NCBI RefSeq assembly: GCF_000003605.2
Contig: NW_003132853.1
Location: 105,543 to 156,314 of the forward strand
Length of the DNA stretch: 50,772 bases
Direction of reading: 5' to 3'
Origin: Saccoglossus kowalevskii
Lineage: Eukaryota > Hemichordata > Enteropneusta > Harrimaniidae
A program made the position numbers and the translations under genes. The notes beneath the pieces were generated by a model. It was not told where the DNA came from. It ran no database searches and was given only the letters and a program-made list of their open reading frames with translations. Positions 22,701 through 36,200 of the stretch are shown here, piece by piece (position 1 is the stretch's first letter; every line of letters begins with the position of its first letter).

Positions 22701-25700
22701 AATAAAAGGAGAGGTGTTCCATTGTTTGGAAAGAATGTGAATTTTTCATACGACGAATTTCTCATACCTTTAAAACCTCAGTACTCCAGGCGATTTGAAC
22801 AGAAAATTTGTCACATTTCGAGCACATATCATATACTACCGTGTGCCTAATTTAGACTCGCCTTTGCCAACAATTTTCGTTAATGTTTTATGTTGAAGTA
22901 GTAGCTCACCGTGTTTATGTTGTTATCATTAAGCTGTCCACAACTAACGGCGATATTGGTATTTTATTTTAACACTTGTGTCATGTTTTATCACGAGCTT
23001 GAACTGCATTCACATTTTGGCCATGCGCAGTTCGTAAGATTTTACCACTTATGTTTATGAGTCATTCTTTATCATTTCTCTTAGCTTCACCATTTACTTT
23101 TTAGCTGCACACAGCATTACATGTATGTCAATTAAATCTAAGAATATTTTCCACGTTACGCTTCTCTTTGAAACATACACGGACAAACCCGTTTACGAAA
23201 AAGGCGGATATAAAAACCGAGCATGTCGCCCTCTTTCGACCGATAACTGCGACGGGTGTCCACATCGGCGCTCTCGGTGTACTTGTGTTCCCAAAAGACT
23301 GATAGGTGTTCCGTGAAGAACTGAAACAGTTTTGTTGATTATTAAATATTAATGTGAATTATCTTGTGAGCATGTTCAAGAAACAAAAACAGTCGCTTGG
23401 ATCACGATTCAGAGGAATCTCTGAGTCTTACCCCGAAGCGTGTGCGAATCAAAACAGAGCGCGTGAGCTATCACAAGTAAATTATTTTGTAAAAATGTGG
23501 TCTGTGTCACTTTGAGTGGGGACTTGCTTCATGTAGAGTCGACGTAGAACTTCATTAGCACAACGATGATTGGCGGGTCATGTCACGAGTCAACATTCCA
23601 TGTTTACGAAGTATCGAAAAATCACTGCATTGGACACAAATAAATTAGTCAAGCCTGTTTAATATAAGAACAGTAAACGTTATTTATTTTCAATATTCAA
23701 TTTTGTAGCTACATGCCGTGTTGGGGTAGATCTTATGGGACACATGGCAGGACCGTGCGTGACGAAGTCATGACGAACTTGAATCTATGGCAAAATTAAC
23801 CTAAACATTTGCGCCGTTTAATTGGCGATTTATAATTTGCTTTACAACATCAAAGGCACGTAGCACAATGCACGTAGCACAATGCGTGTGGATTTCTATA
23901 CACTGAGATTGATGACATTCAGCGTAAATCTTATGTCTAAGCAGGCAATACGTCTCTCATACCGCCGTTGAGGGAGTCTCTACTTCGGAAGTACCAAGAA
24001 CCGTTACAGTAACTATTTCTGCCTTAGTAGGCAAATCGCAAACTGACACTTAGTTTTCAAAGAAACCTTCCAAGCCCAGGGATTGCACCAAAGAATCATG
24101 GGATACTATTGTTTATGTTGTTTACAAAGTTAATCTATCTTTTGTTATCCATTGTAATTTTAATCCAGAAAGTAAATTTGCTGTGAGATTAGGCTTAACT
24201 GACAGTGTCCCTTTACTGGACTATGGCCTATGTATGGATAAAATACATTCAGCGTGTCTTGGTGTATTTGGGATCAGTTTGCTAGATGATGTAGGGGAGG
24301 GGATTGTCGTCAAACATACTACTAGTATGTTATTCTGGCTTCAAATGATGCACGGGTCGACAATTTGTTGAACACATGTACGCATATATTTATTTTTACC
24401 GCAATATTTACACATAATAGAAGTTATTTATAATGTTGACAACAGCGCGTGAATCTACGTATTTGTTTTTTTTACTGGCACGTTCAAGTTTGTATTCATC
24501 AAATTTGCACTCGATTCGAGTTATGTCCTGTTTTTTCAAGTGTTCAAGAGGTCGGACGCTGAGAGAACACGTCGCGTCATTGTCAAAATACGTGGCAGAT
24601 CATTTCTAATTTGTGATTTAACTTGAATAAAGTTGGCGATGAAGAAACTTTTACATTTATTGTGAGCAAGAAGTGAACAAGAAAATCCAACCCGCGTCCA
24701 TTACAAATTCAGATTTTGTTTTTGTCATTGAAATTGCTATTTTCCGTTTTCTTTTTATATCTGGAGAGTTTGACAACGATCTGTCGATGAGAATACGCTG
24801 TTTAATTTGACAGCAGAATTATTTTAGACGAATATATAAAATGATTGGCCGCACAAGAAGACCGTGTGTCGATTTCAGCGATGCGTTTACAATCCCTACT
24901 CGTGTTCTGTTATCCAAGAGGTAGTCCGTGTCAGTCACTTGCTGGGAGTCCGTTGTATTTTCATCACCACGTGCTATTTTTGTACCTGGGTTGATGTTGT
25001 GTTGGAAAGCGTGCAGTAAAAGTATGCAACGTTATCCGGCTCATGCCTGCCTTAATTGGCCAGGCTATGTTGGTTTTTATATCGCCTTATGTGAATATGC
25101 GAGGGATGAACCCCGACTGTGGGCGACTCCGTCGTTGTCTGCGTACTGTTTGGTGCGGGTGATGAGCTTTTTTTCAAAGACATATTGCGTGTATGGTCAA
25201 TAATCATCCCCAATCGAGTAATTCCACGTGTTCAAGCTCAATGCAAAAAATAACGAAACCAAGATCAAGTGACGTACGTCTTTTTCTATTATTGTGTTCT
25301 TCAAATTGGTTTTCTGAGTGGCCTCAAATTTATTGCTGAATTTTAACATTAAATCAGTTAGTAATAAACTGAAGAATTGTTGGACATGCGCAATATCATT
25401 GGGTCGGATGTCCACTACTTACACATTATTTCACATTCATCTCAATGGAAATTCAATGATTTCTCAAAGACTACCACCAGACGAACTGTTCATGACTTGA
25501 AAACATACCAGAGAGTTCGTATATCGGGCCATTGAGGTGAAAACATGATTGGGCGAAGCGACGCCTATTATACGAAGGAGAACACTGATATGTTCAGGCT
25601 GTTCATTTGTCGTCCGTTTATTTTAACCATAGATCATAATGTAGGGTCTGTGATTTAACGCTAATTTAGGTTGTTTTTATTTGGAATCGCGTTTCAGCTC

Positions 25701-28700
25701 CGAGTCATTCACGGAGAAATTGTGAGCAAATGAAAATTAATAAGTGATTGTCGGGCCTGTCCAGGGTCTTCGTCAGGTCTCTCCGGGGTCTTTGTTCGCT
25801 ATCAAATCGGTAGTATGATGAATTGGAATATGAAATGATAAAACAATATATGTATCATTAGTTATTTATTAATAAACCAGAACTATATTCACAAATACAC
25901 GCATATTGTTTTGCAGCAAAGACATGGGAACTATTTTGGGAAAAGAAATCACCACACCCAACAACGACAAATTGATCTTTTGGTCCCTGACCAATAAATT
26001 ATGATGTGACCGCCTGATGATTTTTCTCTCATCATTTCAGTTGAATTATCGATAGCTTTTTTTTTGTAAAGTTTGATTAAAAAAGCTCTGTTAGTATTTG
26101 TTAGTATTAAAGGGCCGCCTCAGTGACTACAACTGCGTCAAAGCTATCTTTCAGTAAAACCACGACTTAATTTGTAGATTTGTAGCCATACTGTTTAAAT
26201 GTGTTACGATCAGCCAGATTTCCCCCAGCACAGTCGGTTACTGATAACTTGTTGTTGCCCCGTGAACCGTGCAGCTGCCTGGCCGTATGTCGCACCGACC
26301 TTTACTTTCCTCGGTGTATTGGCACTGTTTCTAATGATATTTTTTTACTCAGATCGCACACTTTTTGAACGGCTACCAATATCCATCATCTAATCGTTTT
26401 TCGTTTAGTTTATGTCGGGTGATGTAATTACTAGGTGTTAGACTCAATAGCGCAATGCGCCTTACCGTGGGAGAAATGTTCGGAGCCGCTGGGAATCACA
26501 AAGCATCGATTCACGATGGGTACGCACCTTGAAATTCCATAGTGACATAAAATTGCGAAAACAACGCACACCTTCAATTTTATTGTTTCCATAGGGGATG
26601 GAGGGGAGCAACAGTCAGCTGCCTCTGGCTTATTGTCAATGCTCTGTTTTTTTCCAGAATTGTTCAAGTTTTTTTTTATCGAGTGTTTTTTTTTCAAGCA
26701 TATACAGGACAAGATGTATTTATGTTGGGTCATGATCCGCCTCGTAAATTAACGGTCTCAAAAATGATAGCGCCCGCGGCGTGTCTGGAGAGCGTCCAAT
26801 TTTGGACGGTGGGAACCTCGAATCTCCGCCCATTGCTGACAGCGAAAAATTAACACTCCGTGACTTCTTTGCTGCGTTTAACGTTAAACTCTATAAATAA
26901 TGTTATCGTTTTGAACGTAAGTCTTATAGTTAGGAAAATGCGAATTGGTTCGGCGCGTCAGCTGAAAAAAAGTGTACATGTTATATTAGGTACTATGAAA
27001 GGTGCCTAGGACTTCAAAAATCTTCAACCATACCTACATCGCAAGTCAGTGCAATTCAGGACGTTCCATATAAGATTATTACCCTGATTCATAAGACAAC
27101 GTCTTAGATATAGAAAACTGTAATTCATTATCTTGACACATATAATAACACATCATGAGTGCGCCCGCACATATACTTTAATAAACTTTACTGGACACAT
27201 ACATGGACAACTCCGTCATGACCTTAAGCCACGTGCATAACTCACGCATTCGGTCACGTGACATTTGAGAATAATTCCACCAATTCACTGTCGTAATACT
27301 CATGAAATGTCGTTTTTATATATTTCCCCTATTTCGGTACTTCGACTTCAGCAGTGTCGGGGATGATATGTTTTGGTCCACCGAGTATTACTGATTAAAC
27401 AACGGAACATCGACACTCTAACCCCCAGCCAATAAAATCGACCATCCTGATCGAAGGCAACAACAAAAACCCACATAGAGAAACGAATAAATGTCAAATA
27501 TTGAAGTTATTTACTTCAGTAGACAATATTTATTTTCTTCTTCACGTCATGTTTGATTTCTCTCCTGTGACGTAATGTGACGTCAGTAGATAACTGAAGA
27601 CTGTGACCGAGCACGGTCACTGTGAGTTGAGTTTGGAACTGAGAATCGTCGGCGGTATAAACCTAAAGATAATTAGGAAAAAGTATCTGAGCCTAGACTG
27701 AACCGTTTCAACGTTCAGCGTGGATATACAATTACCGGGTGGTTGATAGACGTATCATATACACACGTGTGTCGTTATGTACAGCCGCCCCTGCATACGC
27801 TCAAGTCACCTTCGAAAGCTCTGGATGACATCGGGTTGTGGACCGAGACGTTTTCAGGCAGTCGTACTACTAGAATTTCACGGATATAAGCCGGTTGTAT
27901 AACTTCGTAACGAGGCAAGATAGCAGGGCTACTATCAAGCATAGAAATAACACTTGTTACAACCGTGTATCAACGCAGCTGACGGCGGTGAGAGTACAAA
28001 CGATACATGTCCAACATGAGAATCGAGGCCATTTTTAACAAAGCAAAGCGAAGCGATCAATCGCGCGATGGGCACACTGACCGTTTTAACAGGGTGCCAA
28101 CACATTGGACGAACTTTTCTAATGAACGGGAGGATTAAATACTGTGTCAACTTTCCAGCCATCTTGTTTACGTCATGGGTATGAATGGGCTGTCCCAAAC
28201 TATATATAGGGGCGCAGATTGAACAGATAAGCTTCAAATGAAGGTCTTTGCGAAATTCAGATACGTTTTGGCATACAACGTTTTGTGAAAAATGTGAATC
28301 TCGTGAAGTTGCCACACACAAGTGTGCATCTATGGTCAACTCCAAACAATGAAAGAACGAATGATTAAAATAAATATTCTGATAATTCACGTCCACCATT
28401 TTATTTAGTTTGAGAAATTCTTGAATATGATCTTTTCATCGACATTCTATGATGGTTTCAAGTTCAAAATTCACAAGAACAAACTCTTGACGAAAAAAAA
28501 ACACGAAAAAGCAATAGAGGGAACAAACACGCTATAGATAGCGAGGCGGGCAAGGAACGCTTTATTTTCTAAAGTCTGGTGATAGTCACGTGTGTTTTTA
28601 CAGTTTATTGAGTACGACTGTATGCATGCGTACACGGTGTAGTGATCTGCAGACTCGTGCGAGTGAATTAATACATTTGTATTACGCAAGATTCGTCACG

Positions 28701-29300
28701 GCGTGCTGCTTCCAGCTCCGGGAAAACGTGATCACCGGAATCATGCCCATTGTCAAAGGGGTATGGGACTAAGGAGATTATAAGAGGCTACTGACTAAAT
28801 ACAAATATTTATATTCTACAATACATATTTTATTATCACTATTAGAGCCGTAATATTAATTTATTTATAGTCGCTAGAATACCAAAATGCTAAATATAAC
28901 GTGTATTAACCCCATTTCCAATACAAACTTTGGTACAACAATAATGCATTTTATTTTTTTGTTAATTTTTGGACCAAATGGACATACTTTTCCATTGGCC
29001 ACAGGTTTTGGTCAAAATCTTCGAAAATATATGGACAACAGGACAAGGTCGAACTAAAATTCAAGAGTGTTAAAATGCAAGATGTTTTAATAGATAAAGA
29101 TGAGAAACAGTGTGCGTTTCCATGGCCACTCTATAAAGTTGGAGTGGTTTTGATGAAATCTCTATCAAAGGCGAGAGCCAAATTTATGGAAAAAAACAAG
29201 AATGATTTCTTTGTTTTTGTTTTATTGTCAATCCAAGTGTGCTGTTGTTTAAATTAATATAGAAAACAAAAGATGAGTTTGCGAATACCCACTGAAGTAA
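19701..29300. other. Long gene-free stretch
   Basis: No gene is recognised in nearly 10 kb. Short dispersed blocks are seen: ATGAACAAATCTGA occurs twice (about 21942 and 22100), and GTTAAYTTTKGGACCARAT-like strings occur at about 22160 and 28965, with a weaker relative near 31840. A two-copy 15-bp repeat (CACGTAGCACAATG) lies at 23860-23890. A CRE-like pair (TGACGTAA, TGACGTCA) lies at 27568-27585. A stretch at 20723-21012 is open on both strands but has no recognised content. Confidence 0.45.
27935..28162 (-). CDS. Candidate short ORF (75 residues), function unknown
   Basis: On the minus strand, CAAGATGGCTGG gives a strong start context at 28162. The frame runs 75 codons to a stop at 27935 (starting MAGKLTQYLILPF). 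About 40 bases upstream is TATATATA (28201-28208), and between them is TGACGTAA-like sequence, so the arrangement resembles a compact promoter. The same frame is open further upstream. No family is recognised and no poly(A) signal was tied to it; chance is a real possibility. Confidence 0.15.
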   Translation of the reverse strand: MAGKLTQYLILPFIRKVRPMCWHPVKTVSVPIARLIASLCFVKNGLDSHVGHVSFVLSPPSAALIHGCNKCYFYA

Positions 29301-30136
29301 AATAGTCGAGCCCAATGCCCAGCCTGCACCAAAGCTAGGAACCAACCGTGGGAAAATAGTCATAACAATAGAAGGCTGCAAATTTCTGAATACATTAACT
29401 GATACTATACTAAACTTATCACAGGCGGCAAACAAAAGTTGGTAGCGACTATGGAAAATGTGGCGGTAGGCTATCTCGTAGTGAAGGCAGGAAGCACGGG
29501 CTTGTAGGAATTGGCGAGTGGTGCTGGCATGTGACAAGAGACACTGGTCGGACCGACGTGTGGGCAATAATCGACCGCTATCATTGTCAACTGTATTGGG
29601 ACAACACAGTTAGACTGCCAATTATGCAGTTATATACACCAAAGGAACGGGTCCCATTGTATGTCTGACCGTTACACTTCCATGGTACGGGTCATATTTA
29701 GTCAGACTAATAGCAGGACACGACACGTGCCAAAAATAGGCTTTCCGCTAAAAACAATAAAATCGCCTGTTTGTGACATCGGTTGATCCGGAGATTGCAG
29801 AACCACGTGTCGTAATCGTTGGATTTGTTTCAACAAATTACGCACCTCACATAAAAAACTAAAGTATTTTTGAGTTATGCCATAATAATGACTGATTCGT
29901 TAAACTTAGTTTCACTGATGTCATGTGCTCAATTTCAACTACACTGTATTACAATTCGAATAAATTACGGCTTCGCACGAAGTCCCCTGGCCCGGGAAAC
30001 ATTAACCATTTTTCTCTCTTTGAAACTTACTCTTTCGTTCAATATTCAAACTATTATACATTCATATCCGAAAAGAACGATACATTTTGTTCAAAGTTTT
30101 AAAGAAAAAAATGACATACTGACGATAAAGTCGTGG

Positions 30137-30210
30137 AATAAAATAAAATAAAATAAAATAAAATAAAATAAAATAAAATAAAATAAAATAAAATAAAATA
30201 AAATAAAATA
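30137..30210. repeat. (AAAAT)n microsatellite
   Basis: An uninterrupted pentanucleotide array of about 15 copies. It produces a spurious Phe/Tyr/Ile/Leu-rich frame on the minus strand. Confidence 0.95.
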
Positions 30211-33200
30211 ATGCATCTACATTCGTTTTGGGTTTGATTTGAGTTAACAAAGAACATACAGGGAACACTGAAACTAAAATGGTTATGGTTGGCAGTGGTT
30301 TGATATATTCAAATACCAACAATTCATCACGAATTTATCAGTGAGTTATATGGGATGACAAATAAATTTGTATTTCAGATACACTTGTGCCGTCACGTGA
30401 AAAATGTTTACTAGCGATTTTATTAATATCATTGTCTTCTTTTACGAATTCACTGAATAACTATTCCTAAAAAAAATACTATTCAAGTTTCTGCCATTCG
30501 ACCAAAGATATGTTTCGTGGTGGAACAAACTGTTTACAAAATTAACAAAAAGCGATCAAACGACTAATTGCCGGCTAAGAATCGAACACGGTGTCACACT
30601 GGGCGGTAATTATTACCTCTTGCCTGTGAATTGACACACAGACTTTCCAGTAATGAAATAACTAAATCAGGTTCGATAGAGCCTGGGAGCGGTATTCCAG
30701 CTATTCGATGGAAACATCCCGTTCCCACGGTAGACGCGAGCCGAGCGTGTAACGTTATTCCTATAGACCGCTCCATGTGATTGGTTCAGAGGATCGTGGT
30801 ACAAGCAAGGGTAGCGCACTGGATAAACCAATCAGGCGAGCCGTTCTTATTAGCATGAAACCCACTCAGCATGTTGACCCAACGCTGTGTGTAAGATAGC
30901 ATAACATTGTAATCTGTGGGCATGCTGGCATATTGTGGAGCATAAACTCGACGCTGACAGCTATCCGGCTACCGTGACCAAACATGCTGGCAAACATTCT
31001 TCCTTATTTTGCTCCCTTCGGCAGAAACTTTTGTCATCAATAATTCGGGACTTTAAACACCCGTCGCGGACTTCGCGTCGCGGAATGATTCCCGCTGAGT
31101 CATGAACAAACTTGAACGTCCAATATAGTATGCTAGTCCCTATACTAATATAATTTTAATTAAACGAATATAATCCCATCTATTCTCAACAGATATGTCA
31201 TACTCTGGTGACAACTGGCGGGTTAGAATATATCGCTGGACATCGCCGTGATGCGAAACCATGACAACATCTCGGTTACTGCTTTGGTGTTAATATGTTC
31301 CTAAACAGACACGTGTCACCTTAGGTTTAATGGTGGGATTGTAGAAGCCGTCGAAAAGAGCAGTTTATTTTCAAGTTCGCATCAATGAAATATATATTAA
31401 TTGTCAGAGTGTGGAAACCCCAGGGACCGCTCAGTGGTGCACCTGCACATTGACCAACCTATAGATACAGTACAGTATGAGGGTCGAACGATTCGTTCCG
31501 TGTGTGCATTAAATAATTTCCTCTATATACATTGAACATGCACGCAACAGCGTTGATTGACTAAACATCGGTGGTGGCACGATAACGCACTGACTCGACG
31601 TTTGACCAATTGGCGTAGGATTACGCCGTGAACGCGAAATGATGTAAATCTGAATCGCAATCGACACCAATCGCTACGCTAAGGCTGACACTTGGAACCA
31701 ATTCAAAAGTCGAAGCATATTAGCCCTAAAATAACAACATGAAAATGACCTATTTTATAGCCTGCTGGTCGCAGCTGAATCGTTTTAAGCACAAATTGAA
31801 AATAAATAAAAATATACACCGGTTTATCATCAAATTTAGGACCAGATGGAGCCAGTGTTATGTTCTTTTCGAATTGTTGCCATGGAAATGTTACGTTGGC
31901 GGAAAACGAATAAATGTGACGATGCTGTAGGAAATATCATAATTATTAAACAATGTTTGCTTTCAATATTTTGAGCAGAAACAATAATACTACTAAACAA
32001 AAAGACTGTGTAGTTATTTTAGGTTCGTAACAGCGGGAACAAGAATTTCACGGACAAGATCTCTTATTCGCCAACAACACATGCATTAGCACGCGAGCAC
32101 GACAAAGTCAGTGTGAGTCGTGTGCAGCGTCAAAGTGAGTGCGTTAAAGTTGTGCAATGTGCTTAAGCGTGTTGTGCGTACGACTGGCACGTTTTTGGAC
32201 AAGACAAGCTACCCTGTTTCGCTTTAAAATCGAACACACAGGAAAGGCGTAAACCCGACGACAAATTATACAATAAAATATTCATTGGTGAATATATTTG
32301 AATCAGCTATATCGATTCGTTGGTGTTGTAGACTTTTAAAATTACTCTTTGTGCCATTGTGAATTTTTTACAATAATATAGTAATTCTATATATATAAAA
32401 TAGTTTGTATTAAATATATATATATATATATATATCAATATGAATAATTGTTTCCTGTGGTCTCACACGCCGCTATGCGGGTGTAAAGGGTCACGCCTGG
32501 TGTTGATTTCCGGCGTATAAACCAATAATCGGCTGCTTTCCGATTGGTCATTCACGTTAGTTGGCAACGCATGAGATACACTAACTCTGCGATTTTAGCA
32601 ACTAACTCGGATATGCAGCTAAAATGTAAGCGATGACAATAACGAATCCCGTTTTCCCGTGTAATCATTTAAAAAGGTTTCATCGGACAGAATAGAGGGG
32701 GGGGGGCTCAATATAACAAAGATATCAAACGTTTGAAACATTGCAGTATACGCGTATACTATTCTGTTTGCGCCCCAGTCAGAGTTGGTCGAATTTTTCC
32801 ATGGGAAAATGTCGAAAACAATGGCAACAGACACTGCCTATACAATGCTCATTGGCCCGGGGCTAACGGCTAAAGATTTGTAAAGCAAATATACCAAACA
32901 ATGGTACGTAAAGGCCGGCATTGTGGAAGACTGCCAAGGGGCGCTCTTGGTATAGTCCATACACAATGCGCGCACACGCTCCTTTCAGTTGGCGTACCGT
33001 CACTCAAGGCAATCGCATTGTCCATTCTGGTGCTCGCCCACTGCCGTTTTCGGGCGGGTGAGTTTTTGTAACTGTGCCCGTTCTCATTTATATGCAAGTA
33101 TCTGCATCCCCTAGTGTCGTTGAAGCCAGGAATTTCATTTTAGTTACACCCGTTTGGTTTTAAACAAAGACAATTCAGCGAGGACGGGCGGCAATGAACG

Positions 33201-36200
33201 TTTTCATCCCGGTTTCAGTAGCGGCCACCCCTCTTTGGAGAAGTAGGTCCTTTTCTTTAATGGGAAGACAAGACACCTGCATACACGTGTACGGCCATAG
33301 AGATATTGCAGCTAATGTACACTTAGCTTTCTTCCAATACATTGTACATTAGGGCACACGTAGCCACACAATTTAACGCTTCAGTGAGAATGTTTGTCAG
33401 CAGTGTGAGAACAAACATAGTATACGCTATATTCGGCGTAAACACAGCAACACTTTCTGTCTCACCGTTCAGTGAACGTTACAAATGTGGAGGTAATTGT
33501 AACTACATATGGACTGTCTTGATATTTAAGACAAATAAGAATTGCATGTTTCTTGTACTAGTTATTGCTGCAGTGGGCTTCCTTGTTTATTTTAGTATTT
33601 AGTAGAACTTCATTTCAGGTGACTTTCCTCCAGCTTACATGTAAAACCCAGTGCCCTTTGCGATACCATCGGGGCATCATGGTGAGTGTGGGAAAATTCA
33701 GCGGGCAGCTGCAAGTCGGAATGACAAATTAGGGCCATAGAGAAGGAGAGCATTGTTATTCCGTGGAACATTTTTCGGGAGATCACAATTGCCCAGTTTT
33801 TCGCCAACATTAAATTGTGCTCCACAATGAAATTAAAAACGCGAATGACATTTCATCATTGAGACGAATCGTTAATGTATACACGTTGGAGTCAAAGTGT
33901 GAACTTGTCCCCGTTTGACCGGTCACGTATTGCAAACAAGGCACACTCCAGTACGTGGCAAAAGTGTCCAATGCGTTCGGGAGGGTGACACAGACAGTGG
34001 GAGGAGACCGTTTTCGCGCTCTATTGTCATTGTTTCGGAGTTCAACAACAGAAATGACAAAAACCATTGAAAAGGGGCCCGTTATGATGGTCGCCCAGTA
34101 TTAATCGTCAGTGTTTTTTTCACACGTGATAACGATTATGGATATCGATAGCTGGGGTTCCAGCTGAGAGAGACACACACATAGAGAACGAAACAGTTAT
34201 ATGTATATGAGAAGGAAACAAAGATATAGACGCGTTAATAACATTGACAAGAATAATTTCACCAACAATTGCATTGACGTGCTTAAGTAAACGGATATCA
34301 TTGCAAGGAGCGTGTACTTTTCCAAGTTTACGTTTTCACTAGTAAAGTCTCCCATCGGCCCCGTTAATGGAAACATTTTTAAATGGAGCATACTTCTGGA
34401 TTTATTACACTTTCTTATTAATTTTGCATTATGGTTATTTATTGAAAACCATTGCCTTAAAAATGTATTTAAATGCACGTTGCATACAATGGTAATAGCA
34501 CAGGAAAAACAATTAAGAGAGAAACGCGATTAAATAAAGATATTGTGGGAACTGTTTGTGGCTTAATTGGTCATAAAAAGAAGAATCATTGCCATCAATG
34601 CGGTGACGTCAGAGGAGAATCTGAAATGGCGACACATAACTCCCTAGTGGCCAGTTGTCGCTGTTCTCAAGGGATCAGTACCATACACAATACCGTGTGG
34701 GAAATTGTTCGTCTAGGGTTCTCTCAACGTTTTATCCCATGATTCAACAGTCGGAGATCACGATCATCAATTTAAATGCTTTTTTAATAGTCGATTTTTA
34801 CCGCGGTGATTTTTTTTTACAATTTCTGTTTCCAGGCCAGAAGCTTAAAGGGCATTTAAGAGAAGAAACTCTCGTAAAGATATACACATCACGTTTTGTC
34901 ACGTGACACAATTGGCGAGCACGGAGGCACGCATGTGCTCTGACTGTGTGCATCAGTACTGGCGACTGTACAGAAAACATTGCCAAAAAAAAAAAACAAG
35001 TATGCAGGGAGAGTCAATTATCGCCAGCCTTCTGACAGTTACTGCGAAGGACTGGTGCTTATGGCTGGACAGCGTGCGAACGTCTGCTCAGAGACCATCA
35101 ATCAACGTTTTATCTTCGTCATCCAGCGCATGGAGACCGTAGTTTTCCATAGCGTTGGTGCCTGGCCAATAAGTTATCTCAGCCCTGCTATGAAGCCGTG
35201 TTGTACATTTCATCTATACGCTCAGCGCCAAGGGAGGGCATAGGATAGTTAGCCTGGCAAAGATCTTAGGTTACACGACTGGGACCCTAACCGCCGTTCG
35301 CACGGCGATATGATTACAACTCACACTCTGTTCTGTGGGAAACTGTCGTTAATGTAATAGCCTATACCTCTACCATGACTCTGATTGGCTCTCTCCATTT
35401 CTCCCCAGACTACTCTAATTGTTGAGCGTCGCCCGATGTTTTAATCTATTGGCCTCCAATCAGAAGCATAAAGTTGACTTTAGTGTATTTATAAATCATC
35501 CGGTTGGTGCTAGGTGTTCAGCATGACCAGCGAACGTTGGGAAACATATTTGCAAAGTGAGATGCGATAGCTGAAAGAGAAATCAAATACTCAGCGATAC
35601 TCAGGTTCAAAAATAATCCCCTTTCCCACACGCAGCGCAGCCACCGATGTTGACGACCAGCTTCTTTTCACTGAACGACTTTCGGACGCTCGCCTCAATT
35701 TCCGCAACGTTTGCCAAGATAATATCTTCCAGTGTGCAAGCGTTCAGGCGCAAAGTCGGGTTATTCAAATATACACTAACCCGCCCGAACAACGTAACAT
35801 AATGTGTTTACTATTATATACTCTGCGATAATTTTAAGGAAACAGATCTACACAGAAAAAATAAAAACATACTGTAAAAATCACAGAAACAATGGTTACA
35901 AAAGTATATATAGCAAAGCACTCACATTTAATAGAGAAATCGAAAACAAAAGCAAAACAAAGCAGCAACACCCCCCCCCCCAATCTTGCTCCTAAGAAAA
36001 AAAAAATTTTTCAGTTTTATATTTCACTCAGGCTCTTCCAGAGCGGCCAGCCCCTAAGGCGTCACCGTAACTGTCGTCGAATCGATCTATTTATTGAAAT
36101 CAGTTAAAATATTTCAGACTAATGGATGACCCCTATGATTTACGTCCTACGCCCGATCAACACTTCAAAAAAATGTCCAAACATGTTAGGACTTCTCTAG

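Noticed and set aside
29184-29567. 127-codon minus-strand frame
   Set aside because: No family resemblance, no start context and no splice or poly(A) support.
30062-30322. Minus-strand frame with an ILFYF repeat resembling a membrane segment
   Set aside because: It is the (AAAAT)n microsatellite translated.
30560-30660. tRNA-like B-box (GTTCGATTC) on the minus strand near 30575-30590
   Set aside because: The sequence before it does not fold into a cloverleaf, and no matching A-box was found at the right distance.
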